Shown here in pieces: positions 1 through 6,759 of a stretch of DNA of 12,205 nt; position 1 is the first letter of the stretch; each line of letters begins with the position of its first letter. This DNA is from DAOVDI01 sp965373045 (GTDB lineage Bacteria > Acidobacteriota > Aminicenantia > Aminicenantales > Aminicenantaceae). The stretch spans positions 1 through 12,205 of the forward strand of contig CBDVEQ010000072.1 in NCBI GenBank assembly GCA_965373045.1. Reading direction: 5' to 3'. The position numbers and the translations under genes were made by a program. The notes beneath the pieces were generated by a model. The model worked only from the letters and a program-made list of their open reading frames with translations, was not told the origin of the DNA and made no database searches.

Positions 1-281
1 TTGATGTTTTAATCCCCCGAATCGCCCGCCGTCTTGGAGCCCGGATCCAGGAAGTGCTGATCGTTACCGAAGTCCTTCGCTACAGCTAAGCGGCAAAAAA
101 AGGACTTAATAAATATGATATCATCATAGAAGTCAATCAGAATGAGGTAAGCAAAGTGAAGGACCTGGAAAATATCCTGAAAAGATCCGGTCCGGGAGAT
201 TCGCTCCTGCTGCTTGTTCACAGAGTCTATCAGAGTAAAAATACACAAGACCTTTTTATCACCCTAAGGATACCTGATTGA
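1..281 (+). pseudogene. C-terminal PDZ part of an HtrA/DegP-type serine protease, interrupted by in-frame TAA
   Basis: Read in the frame of codons starting at position 3, the stretch gives the end of an HtrA/DegP protease, a periplasmic or envelope protein-quality-control enzyme. The residues before the break (ARRLGARIQEVLIVTEVLRYS) and after it (AAKKGLNKYDIIIEVNQNEV) together form the standard PDZ carboxylate-binding region, usually written as LGL..GVLVTEV..GSPAAKAGL..GDIIIEVN. A TAA at 87-89 sits exactly where family members have the residue between Ser and Ala-Ala. The C-terminal half still looks protein-like down to its own TGA at 279-281, which overlaps the dapF start. Any AAA, GAA or CAA codon would become TAA by one substitution, so a recent nonsense mutation or a read error fits best. 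The gene's 5' part, with the protease domain, lies outside the window. Family recognition is good; the status (pseudogene, error or readthrough) is uncertain. Confidence 0.7.
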
Positions 282-1129
282 AAATAGCCAAGATCCATTC
301 GCTTGGAAACGATTTTCTAATCATCGATGAAGAGGAGTCCAAAGACCTTAAAGAAAAAAAATGCCTGGCCAGACGCCTCTGTGAACGCCACACAGGCGCT
401 GGCGCTGACGGCGTCCTTCTGATCTCAGTCCAGGATAAAAAAAAAGGGATCGTACGGTTCAGGATCTTTAATGCGGATGGAACAGAAGCAGAACTATCCG
501 GAAATGGATTGAGATGTGCAGCCGCTTTTCTTTATTTCAAGAATAAGATCGACAGCCCGCACATCCAGTTCAATACACCGGCCGGTACGCGAAATTGCGA
601 TCTTATCAACAGGGATAAAAACAGATTCGAACTGAAGATCGAGATGGGAAAACCCCGCCTGAATTCAAAAGACATTCCCTTTGATGACGGAACCAGTCAT
701 GAAAAGATCATCGATTATCCCCTCCCTATCCATAAGAATATGTATCCCATAACACTGGTGAATCTGGGCAATCCCCATTGTGCGATTTTCTTCGATCGAT
801 TCCCCTCGAGGATCGAATGGCATGAAATCGGACGGGAGATAGAACTTCATCCCTTTTTCCCAAACAGAATCAATATCGAGTTTATCCGGGTCCTGAACCG
901 GGGAGAAATTGAAGTTCTTTTCTGGGAACGTGGAGTCGGAGAGACCCTTTCCTCTGGAAGCGGATCCTGTGCAGCAGCTGTAGCTTCGATCCTTAAAGGA
1001 CATACTGAAAATCTGGTCGATGTCAGGACTACTATGGGCAAACTCAATGTGGAATGGGATAAGGATACCGTCTATCAAAGCGGACCTTCAGAAATAATAC
1101 TGGAAGGCGAATACCTAGCCTGTGAATAA
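278..1129 (+). CDS. dapF: Diaminopimelate epimerase homologue (DapF) with both catalytic cysteines replaced by serine
   Basis: DapF interconverts LL- and meso-diaminopimelate in the cytoplasm, for lysine and peptidoglycan. The 283 residues match family length and carry its landmarks: GNDF at 12-15 region, GADGVLL near 42-48, NADGTEAE at 65-72, GNGLRC at 75-80, GNPH at 164-167, NRINIEFI near 196-203, ERGVGETL at 217-224 and GSGSCAAA at 227-234. The two acid/base cysteines of H. influenzae DapF (Cys73, Cys217) correspond here to Ser74 (TCC, 497-499) and Ser226 (TCT, 953-955). The nearby non-catalytic cysteines, Cys80 and Cys231, remain. The start is TTG at 278, inside the HtrA tail, with an AAGGA ribosome site seven bases upstream, so the two genes are probably translationally coupled. 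The double Ser change leaves activity or substrate open: it may be a weak epimerase, a divergent subfamily or a different function. Family assignment is firm; the reaction is not. Confidence 0.9.
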   Translation: MKIAKIHSLGNDFLIIDEEESKDLKEKKCLARRLCERHTGAGADGVLLISVQDKKKGIVRFRIFNADGTEAELSGNGLRCAAAFLYFKNKIDSPHIQFNTPAGTRNCDLINRDKNRFELKIEMGKPRLNSKDIPFDDGTSHEKIIDYPLPIHKNMYPITLVNLGNPHCAIFFDRFPSRIEWHEIGREIELHPFFPNRINIEFIRVLNRGEIEVLFWERGVGETLSSGSGSCAAAVASILKGHTENLVDVRTTMGKLNVEWDKDTVYQSGPSEIILEGEYLACE

Positions 1130-1140
1130 TTCATGCCAGC

Positions 1141-3534
1141 TTAAGACTTATCTTTTTCTTTTCCGGAAACCATCAGGGCATGCTCAAAAACCTGGTTGAT
1201 GTCTTCCACAAAAATGAATTTCATTTCTTTCAGGATCTTTTTGGGAATATCGATCAAATCTTTTTTATTCGGCAGGGGGAGGATCATTTTCTTGACTCCT
1301 GCCCTTTGGGCGGCAAGCACTTTTTCCTTAACGCCTCCGACAGGAAGCACTTGCCCGCGTAGAGTGATCTCTCCGGTCATCGCCACATCCCATTTGATCG
1401 TCAATCCCGTACAAACAGAAAGGAGCACTGTTGCCATAGTAATTCCAGCAGAAGGTCCGTCCTTGGGAATGGCCCCCTCGGGGATATGGATATGAAAATC
1501 ATTCTCGGCAAAGATATTTGGATCAACATTAAATTCCATGGCATGACTCCGGGCATAAGCCAGCGCTGCCTGAGCCGATTCCTTCATGACATCTCCGAGC
1601 GATCCAGTTAAGGTAAGCACTCCTTTCCCCTTCATTTTAGTGGCCTCAACGAATAGAAGCTCTCCCCCAGCCGCAGTCCAGGCCACCCCGGTAGCCACAC
1701 CAACTCTATTAGACTGATGGAGCTGATCTTTAAATATTTTTGGGGGACCAAGATAGGATTCAATATTCTGGGATGTGATTTTGGAAAGCTTTGTTTTTCC
1801 TTCAGCTACTTTCCGTGCAACCTTTCGGCAGACAGCGGAAATCTCTCTTTCAAGATTCCTTACTCCTGCTTCGCGCGTGTAAAAAGAGATGATCTTCTTG
1901 ATCGCGCCCTTTGTGAAAGATATCAACGTTCCGTTGAGGGCGTTTTCCGAGATCTGCTTCGGTATCAGGTGCCGTAAGGCGATCTGCAGTTTTTCTTCTT
2001 CCGTATATCCGGGAAGACGAATGACCTCCATCCTGTCCCGGAAGGCGGGCTGAATGGTATCCAGAAGATTTGCGGTTGTTATAAACATCACTTTGGAGAG
2101 GTCATAGGGAACACTTAGATAATGATCGCTAAAGGAATAATTCTGTTCAGGATCAAGCACTTCAAGCAAAGCGGATGATGGATCTCCCCTAAAATCCGCC
2201 CCTATCTTATCTACTTCATCCAGCATAAAAACAGGATTATTAGATAAACAGCGCCTTATGCCCTGAACGATCCGGCCGGGCATAGCACCGACATAGGTCC
2301 GTCTGTGTCCCCTGATCTCTGCTTCATCTCTGATGCCGCCAAGAGACATCCGGATGAATTTCCGTCCCAATGCTCTTGCGATGGACCGGCCTAGTGATGT
2401 TTTACCTACTCCCGGGGGACCCACAAAACAGAGAATAGGCCCTTTGATCTTTTTTGAAAGCTTGCGCACCCCTAAATATTCCAGAATACGTTCTTTAACT
2501 TTATCCAGGCCGTAATGGTCCTCATCCAATATGGCTTTTGCTTTTTTCAGATTCAGATTATCGACCGTGGTCTTGTTCCAGGGAAGGGCAAACATCCAGT
2601 CGAGATAATTCCGGACAACCGCCGTTTCCGCAGACTCCGGATGCATTTGGGAAAGCCTTTGGATCTGCTTTTCAAGCTCCTCGCGAACTTCCTTGGCGAC
2701 CTTCAGTTTTAAAAGTTTTTCTTTATAGGATAGGATCTCTTCCTGGATCTCACTCCCTTCTCCCAGTTCTTTCTGGATAGCCTTCATCTGCTGCCGCAGA
2801 AAATACTGCTTCTGAAGCTTATCCATCTCGCCCTTTGCCTCTGTGCTGATCTTGGACTGAACATCCAGAAGTTCAAGCTCTTTGGTCAGAAGTTCATAGA
2901 CTTTCTTCAAGCGTATATCAGGTTTTATGATCGCAAGAAGGGCCTGGGCCTCTTTGACTTTTAATTCAAGATGAGAAGCAGTCAGATCAGCCAACCGTCC
3001 AGGCTCATCCACATTGGCTGCGATGATCATGACTTCGGGAGGTATGTTCTTTCCAAGATTTGTCGCTTTTTCAAGGTCGGAACGGACATTCCTCATCAAG
3101 GCTTCACTCTCAAGTGATTCCTGTTCCTTTTCCGGATTTTCCAAGACCTTGATCCTGGCCGCATAATACGGTTGGTCCTCATCCAGTTTTTCTACCTTGG
3201 CACGCATAATCCCCTGGGCAAGTATCCGTATGCGCCCATCTGGAAGTTTTAACATTCTCATGATCAATGCGACCGTTCCGACATCATATGAATCTTCTCT
3301 TTTAGGATCTTCAACCTCAGCGTTCTTCTGTGTCAGTAAAAGGATCATCCTGTGGGATGAAAGGGACTCTTCTATAGCATTCTTGGATTTGTCACGTCCC
3401 ACAACTAGGGGAACGACCAGATATGGAAAGACAACAATGTCTCTGAGCATGAGGACAGGCAGTTCTTTAGGGATCTGAAGCTTCGGGTCTGAATCATCTA
3501 TAATATCTTCAAACTCGCTGTTTTTTTTTGCCAT
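1141..3534 (-). CDS. lon: ATP-dependent Lon protease
   Basis: Lon is a cytoplasmic hexameric AAA+ serine protease that degrades misfolded and regulatory proteins. The 797 residues are typical of bacterial LonA. An N-terminal substrate-binding domain (about 24-220) and a helical coiled region (about 221-330) are followed by the AAA+ module. In that module are Walker A GPPGVGKT at 372-379 and Walker B VFMLDEVD at 435-442. The C-terminal protease domain (about 600-790) has the catalytic Ser695 in KDGPSAG and the catalytic lysine in the KEK at 736-738. All key residues are present. The ATG lies 11 bases after the nrdR stop, with only a weak purine-rich ribosome site (AAAAGAAAAA), so it is likely the last gene of the UPF0104-nrdR-lon transcript. 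It converges on dapF with 11 bases between the stops and no room for a separate terminator. No heat-shock-type operator was seen upstream. Confidence 0.97.
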   Translation of the reverse strand: MAKKNSEFEDIIDDSDPKLQIPKELPVLMLRDIVVFPYLVVPLVVGRDKSKNAIEESLSSHRMILLLTQKNAEVEDPKREDSYDVGTVALIMRMLKLPDGRIRILAQGIMRAKVEKLDEDQPYYAARIKVLENPEKEQESLESEALMRNVRSDLEKATNLGKNIPPEVMIIAANVDEPGRLADLTASHLELKVKEAQALLAIIKPDIRLKKVYELLTKELELLDVQSKISTEAKGEMDKLQKQYFLRQQMKAIQKELGEGSEIQEEILSYKEKLLKLKVAKEVREELEKQIQRLSQMHPESAETAVVRNYLDWMFALPWNKTTVDNLNLKKAKAILDEDHYGLDKVKERILEYLGVRKLSKKIKGPILCFVGPPGVGKTSLGRSIARALGRKFIRMSLGGIRDEAEIRGHRRTYVGAMPGRIVQGIRRCLSNNPVFMLDEVDKIGADFRGDPSSALLEVLDPEQNYSFSDHYLSVPYDLSKVMFITTANLLDTIQPAFRDRMEVIRLPGYTEEEKLQIALRHLIPKQISENALNGTLISFTKGAIKKIISFYTREAGVRNLEREISAVCRKVARKVAEGKTKLSKITSQNIESYLGPPKIFKDQLHQSNRVGVATGVAWTAAGGELLFVEATKMKGKGVLTLTGSLGDVMKESAQAALAYARSHAMEFNVDPNIFAENDFHIHIPEGAIPKDGPSAGITMATVLLSVCTGLTIKWDVAMTGEITLRGQVLPVGGVKEKVLAAQRAGVKKMILPLPNKKDLIDIPKKILKEMKFIFVEDINQVFEHALMVSGKEKDKS

Positions 3535-3545
3535 GATCGATCGAA

Positions 3546-4001
3546 TTATTTTTCTTTTAAGAGGATTTCCAGCTCTTTTTTAAATTCCAAGACATCCCTA
3601 AAATCACGGTAAACAGAGGCAAATCGAACATATGCAACCTTGTCCAACTCCTTCAGCCTCTTCATAAGGATCTGTCCGATCTTTGTTGCCTCGATCTCTT
3701 TGTCGGAACGGTCCTGAAGTATGGTTTCTATCTCTTCAACAATCTCTTCCAGTTTGGCGACAGGAACAGGCCTCTTTTCGCAGGCTTTGAGCAAACCCTG
3801 CATGAGTTTCTGACTTTCGAAGCGCTGCCTCTTGCCGTCTTTCTTGACGACCATATAGGGGATTTCGTCAATTTTTTCATAGGTGGTGAACCGTCTCGCA
3901 CAGGAAAGGCATTCTCTTCGCCGCCGGATGGTAAGACCATTTTTACTCTCTCGTGAGTCAATAACTTTGCTGTCCTCATAATTGCAAAAAGGGCACTTCA
4001 T
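3546..4001 (-). CDS. nrdR: Transcriptional repressor NrdR of ribonucleotide reductase genes
   Basis: NrdR is a zinc- and nucleotide-binding repressor that turns down ribonucleotide reductase genes when dATP is plentiful. The 151 residues match the family length. A zinc ribbon is made by Cys3, Cys6, Cys31 and Cys34 (MKCPFC and CLSC), with the usual RRRREC segment before the second pair. An ATP-cone domain follows at about 49-139 (YMVVKKDGKR to VYRDF). The ATG overlaps the TGA of the upstream membrane-protein gene (ATGA at 3998-4001). A GGGGAGG ribosome site lies within that gene's end, so translation is probably coupled. lon follows after 11 bases. No ribonucleotide reductase gene is in the window, so its targets are elsewhere. 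Confidence 0.96.
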   Translation of the reverse strand: MKCPFCNYEDSKVIDSRESKNGLTIRRRRECLSCARRFTTYEKIDEIPYMVVKKDGKRQRFESQKLMQGLLKACEKRPVPVAKLEEIVEEIETILQDRSDKEIEATKIGQILMKRLKELDKVAYVRFASVYRDFRDVLEFKKELEILLKEK

Positions 4002-5026
4002 GATTTATTGACCTCCCCTAATTTTTTCACTTGGAGTAAAGATATTCCCTCTTTGTATAATATAGCATAACCAAGGAGACATGTCACCACAAGCTGGACA
4101 GCGTGGACCACGATTGTCATACTAACAGCAAGATTCGGATCAATGCCGTAAAAGGACGTAAGTCCCAGTTTGCTGAAAGCATGAAATCCTCCGATCATGC
4201 CCGGTGTGGGGATAGAAGCTCCCACAAGGACGAGAAAAATATAGGGAATGAGAAAGAAATAATTGATTTTGATGTTATAGGCTAAAAAGAAGATCTGATA
4301 GAGGAAAATGATCCCCAGCCATACGATAAAGGACCACAGCGTATACATTAAAAAATCTTTGATCGAGTGGAAAAACTTCAATCCTTGAATAAATTCTTCA
4401 GTCAACTTCAGGACTTTATCCGATATTTTATTGGGAAAAGGTTTCAATAAAAAGGAAAATGCTTTGAGTGTTTTAATACGGAAAAAATAGAGGGACAGGG
4501 CAATAAGCAGAAGCGCTGACGCCACGCCAAGCCCGATGATCCCCCAGAACTGGAGCCTCTGAAAGGATTCCTCGCTGATGTGGAATATCGAAGCATATAG
4601 AGGTTTGGACAGCATGAACAACCCGAGTAGGACACACATAACAAAAACATCAAAAATACGTTCAATAACGACCGTGCCAACTACGAATCCCTTTTTCATT
4701 TTTTCCTTCTTTGCCAGATACAGGGGCCTGGCGATCTCGCCCAGACGCCCAGGGAAAATGAAGGAAACGGTAAATCCCACGATAGTGGCGGCATACCGGT
4801 TGTATAACCCTGTATTAGGATTCTCATGCTTGAGCAGATAGTGCCACCGGACTGCCCGGGTCACAAAATGTAAAGGAATAAACAAAACAAATAATATAAA
4901 GACAGGAAGATTGATGGTGGAGAGATACTTTAATACTTCTTTCCAGTCAACATTGCGAAAGAAATAATACATAAATACAAGTATCAGCACAGTAATAACG
5001 GCAACGAGTGTTATCTTTTTTTTCAT
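3998..5026 (-). CDS. Polytopic membrane protein, UPF0104 / lysylphosphatidylglycerol synthase transmembrane family
   Basis: This is an integral inner-membrane protein of the family related to the flippase-like N-terminal half of MprF and to AglD. Known members act on lipid-linked substrates, but this one's substrate cannot be told from sequence. A lysine-rich start (MKKK) precedes a first membrane helix (about 5-23). Roughly seven or eight hydrophobic segments follow, with conserved-looking pieces RAVRWHYLL, FPGRLGEIARPLYL, GTVVIERIFDV and PTPGMIGGFHAF that are typical of the family. No C-terminal aminoacyl-transferase domain is present. I prefer the ATG at 5024-5026 (342 residues) over the upstream GTG at 5045-5047, because a TTGACA/TAGTAT promoter overlaps the GTG. 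The gene heads the operon with nrdR and lon and overlaps nrdR by four bases. Confidence 0.88.
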   Translation of the reverse strand: MKKKITLVAVITVLILVFMYYFFRNVDWKEVLKYLSTINLPVFILFVLFIPLHFVTRAVRWHYLLKHENPNTGLYNRYAATIVGFTVSFIFPGRLGEIARPLYLAKKEKMKKGFVVGTVVIERIFDVFVMCVLLGLFMLSKPLYASIFHISEESFQRLQFWGIIGLGVASALLLIALSLYFFRIKTLKAFSFLLKPFPNKISDKVLKLTEEFIQGLKFFHSIKDFLMYTLWSFIVWLGIIFLYQIFFLAYNIKINYFFLIPYIFLVLVGASIPTPGMIGGFHAFSKLGLTSFYGIDPNLAVSMTIVVHAVQLVVTCLLGYAILYKEGISLLQVKKLGEVNKS

Positions 5027-5037
5027 TTCAAACCGCA

Positions 5038-5066
5038 ATACTACCACCAGGTTAAATTACTGTCAA
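5038..5066 (-). promoter_or_regulatory. Predicted sigma-70-type promoter for the UPF0104-nrdR-lon operon
   Basis: On the minus strand there is a perfect -35 TTGACA (5061-5066), a 17-base spacer and a -10-like TAGTAT (5038-5043, four of six consensus bases). Transcription would begin near 5031, only about five bases before the ATG at 5026. That implies an almost leaderless message and rules out the GTG at 5047 as the start. This is seen in the sequence; activity is inferred. Confidence 0.55.
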
Positions 5067-5173
5067 TTGAAGTGTACAGCAAGTGTGTAGCAGTCATTCG
5101 ATGTTTGCAGGGATCTTTTTAAGTCAAGAATAATTGTTAGCTGTAAAAGTCAGAATAGAAGCGCTCTTTCCAG

Positions 5174-5202
5174 TTGAAATATGCCGTAAAATCCATTAAT
5201 AT
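5174..5202 (+). promoter_or_regulatory. Predicted sigma-70-type promoter for tRNA-Gln
   Basis: On the plus strand there is TTGAAA (5174-5179, five of six -35 consensus bases), a 17-base spacer and TAATAT (5197-5202). The start point would be near 5209, a few bases before the mature tRNA 5' end at 5217. It is divergent from the operon promoter at 5038-5066, so the 190-base gap carries both promoters. Confidence 0.65.
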
Positions 5203-5216
5203 TAGCGAACTGCTGC

Positions 5217-5290
5217 TGGGAAGTCGTCCAATGGCAGGACACATGACTCTGGATCATGGAATCGGGGTTCGAATCCCTGCTTCCCAGCCA
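5217..5290 (+). tRNA. tRNA-Gln, anticodon CUG
   Basis: A complete cloverleaf can be drawn. The acceptor stem TGGGAAG (5217-5223) pairs with CTTCCCA (5280-5286), followed by a G discriminator and an encoded CCA (5288-5290). The anticodon stem CATGA/TCATG (5242-5246 and 5254-5258) encloses the loop CTCTGGA, with anticodon CTG at 5249-5251, reading CAG (Gln). The T arm is CGGGG/CCCTG around TTCGAAT (5268-5274). It is the only rightward element between two leftward operons. The VOC gene's stop codon lies three bases beyond the CCA on the other strand, so the tRNA transcript probably runs antisense into that gene. Confidence 0.95.
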
Positions 5291-5293
5291 CTA

Positions 5294-5668
5294 CTATTTT
5301 ACCTCAAAAAGATTGCCGTCGAAATCGGATATAAAGGTCACAACAACTGAACCTTTTGGAACTTCGGTGACCTTCAAGCCGGCATCCCTACATTTGATAA
5401 CAATCTTTTCCAGATCATTCACCTTGATACAGGAATGTGCGATCTTTTTATCCTGGGCTTTATATCCCTGATAGACAAAGATCTCATAATGAATAGTCTG
5501 TCCCCTGTAATGTATCATTAAAAGTTCATTATCGATCCCGAAGATGGCCTTAACAAGTTTACGGTCAAGGGTTTTAGGTTCTGATTTTTCAAGTCCGAGG
5601 ATGCCGATATAAAAACGGTCAGCCTTCTCTTCACTGCTTGCAGCCTGTCCTATGTGGACAATCTTCAT
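5294..5668 (-). CDS. VOC-superfamily (glyoxalase/epimerase fold) metalloprotein
   Basis: A 124-residue single-domain vicinal-oxygen-chelate protein, cytoplasmic. This fold includes glyoxalase I and methylmalonyl-CoA epimerase, which act on substrates with neighbouring oxygens through a divalent metal. The two beta-alpha-beta modules are visible, and four candidate metal ligands sit at the standard places: His5 (VHIG), Glu62 (HYEIF), His78 (AHSCI) and Glu122 (NLFEVK). The start MKIVHIGQA, the YIGILGLE segment and the DFDGNLFE end are all typical. The overall pattern resembles methylmalonyl-CoA epimerase and lactoylglutathione lyase, but I cannot choose between them. The ATG has a GAAAGGA ribosome site and follows the dehydrogenase stop by 12 bases, so it is almost certainly co-transcribed. 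It is the last gene of the cluster. Confidence 0.85.
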   Translation of the reverse strand: MKIVHIGQAASSEEKADRFYIGILGLEKSEPKTLDRKLVKAIFGIDNELLMIHYRGQTIHYEIFVYQGYKAQDKKIAHSCIKVNDLEKIVIKCRDAGLKVTEVPKGSVVVTFISDFDGNLFEVK

Positions 5669-5680
5669 AAAACTTTCCTT

Positions 5681-6697
5681 TCATCCTTCCTGAGGCTTGA
5701 TGATGATCTTAAGGGAGTCGCCTCCATCCAGGAACATCTTAAAGCCTTTAGCTGTATCTTTTAACGGCAGCCTGTGGGTAATAAAGTCATCAACTTTAAT
5801 GGCCCCTTTGGCTATCATGTCAAGGGATTCTTCAATATCAGGAGGTCCGCAATAATAGGAGGTGAGTATACGTATCTCCTTCCTCCAGAAATCATTGACA
5901 GGAACAATCACATCCTTATCGGGTCCGGGCACGGCAAATAAAACCACCGCCCCGCCCATATCGACAGTTTCCCATGCCTGTTTAAAAGCGGACATGGCAG
6001 AAGTTGTAACAATAACAGCGTCGGCTTTTCTGCCGTTAGCGTTTATTAGTTGTTTTAAAATATCAGAGGACGCATCCACAGCCTCATCTGCGCCGAAACT
6101 CTTTGCCAGTTCAAGCCTGTTTTTATTGATGTCAGTCGCTATAACCTTACAATTTTTTAATTTGGCAAGGCAGATATGCAAAAGTCCTGACATACCAGAG
6201 CCGAGTACGAGAAGGGTCTGTCCTTCCTTAATAGAGGCAAGTCTCTGCGCTCTGACGACACAGGCCAAAGGTTCGATAAATGTCGCCTGGTCATAGCTGA
6301 CTGTATCGGGCAATAGGTAGGAGCCGTTTAGAACCAGTTCCTTAGGTACCAGGATGTATTCGGCATATCCTCCAGGCAGTCTGTCCTTAACTACCGTACA
6401 TTGAGGGTAATGTCCATTTAAGCAGTAACTGCATTTTAGGCAGGGCACCTTAGGAGCGATAAAAAGCCTGTCTCCTTTTTTATATTTGCTTACTTCCTTG
6501 CCGGTTTCCACAACCTCTACACCCACCTCATGGCCCTGAATAAGGGGGGCTCTGGGCAGACGGTACCATTCTACTATGTCGCTGCCGCATATGCCGCAGG
6601 AAATAACCTTTACCAGCATCTCACCCTGACCGGGTGACGGAGTCGGTACTTCTTCGATCCTTATATCATTATTATTGTACCACATGGAAACTTTCAT
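5681..6697 (-). CDS. Zinc-dependent alcohol dehydrogenase of the MDR family (sorbitol/threonine dehydrogenase type)
   Basis: A 338-residue medium-chain dehydrogenase that should oxidise or reduce an alcohol/ketone pair with NAD(H) in the cytoplasm. Catalytic zinc ligands are visible as Cys37 (CGICGSD), His56-Glu57 (GHE) and Glu142 (IEPLACV). A structural zinc site comes from Cys86, Cys89, Cys92 and Cys100. The Rossmann fold has GSGMSG at 166-171 and Asp189 at the end of the next strand, which favours NAD over NADP. The substrate is unknown; polyol dehydrogenases and threonine dehydrogenase are the closest pattern matches. It sits between the LsrF-type aldolase (62 bases upstream) and the VOC gene (12 bases downstream). 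It could therefore process a keto or hydroxy product of the aldolase, which is inference. The ATG has a GAGG ribosome site six bases upstream. Confidence 0.93.
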   Translation of the reverse strand: MKVSMWYNNNDIRIEEVPTPSPGQGEMLVKVISCGICGSDIVEWYRLPRAPLIQGHEVGVEVVETGKEVSKYKKGDRLFIAPKVPCLKCSYCLNGHYPQCTVVKDRLPGGYAEYILVPKELVLNGSYLLPDTVSYDQATFIEPLACVVRAQRLASIKEGQTLLVLGSGMSGLLHICLAKLKNCKVIATDINKNRLELAKSFGADEAVDASSDILKQLINANGRKADAVIVTTSAMSAFKQAWETVDMGGAVVLFAVPGPDKDVIVPVNDFWRKEIRILTSYYCGPPDIEESLDMIAKGAIKVDDFITHRLPLKDTAKGFKMFLDGGDSLKIIIKPQEG

Positions 6698-6759
6698 ATT
6701 TTTCCTCTTGGGTAATTATAGATAGCGGCAGCTAAGTCGGTTGTTAAAAGTCTTGATCA

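Noticed and set aside
87..89. TAA as a reassigned sense codon
   Set aside because: Other genes such as dapF and lon end at TAA in the expected place, so the code appears standard.
9..248. Minus-strand ORF of 79 codons over the HtrA tail
   Set aside because: The plus-strand frame encodes a recognisable PDZ domain; the minus ORF has no family pattern or ribosome site.
665..1078. Minus-strand ORF of 137 codons inside dapF
   Set aside because: It is a shadow of dapF in another frame with no recognisable domain; dapF is well conserved across this stretch.
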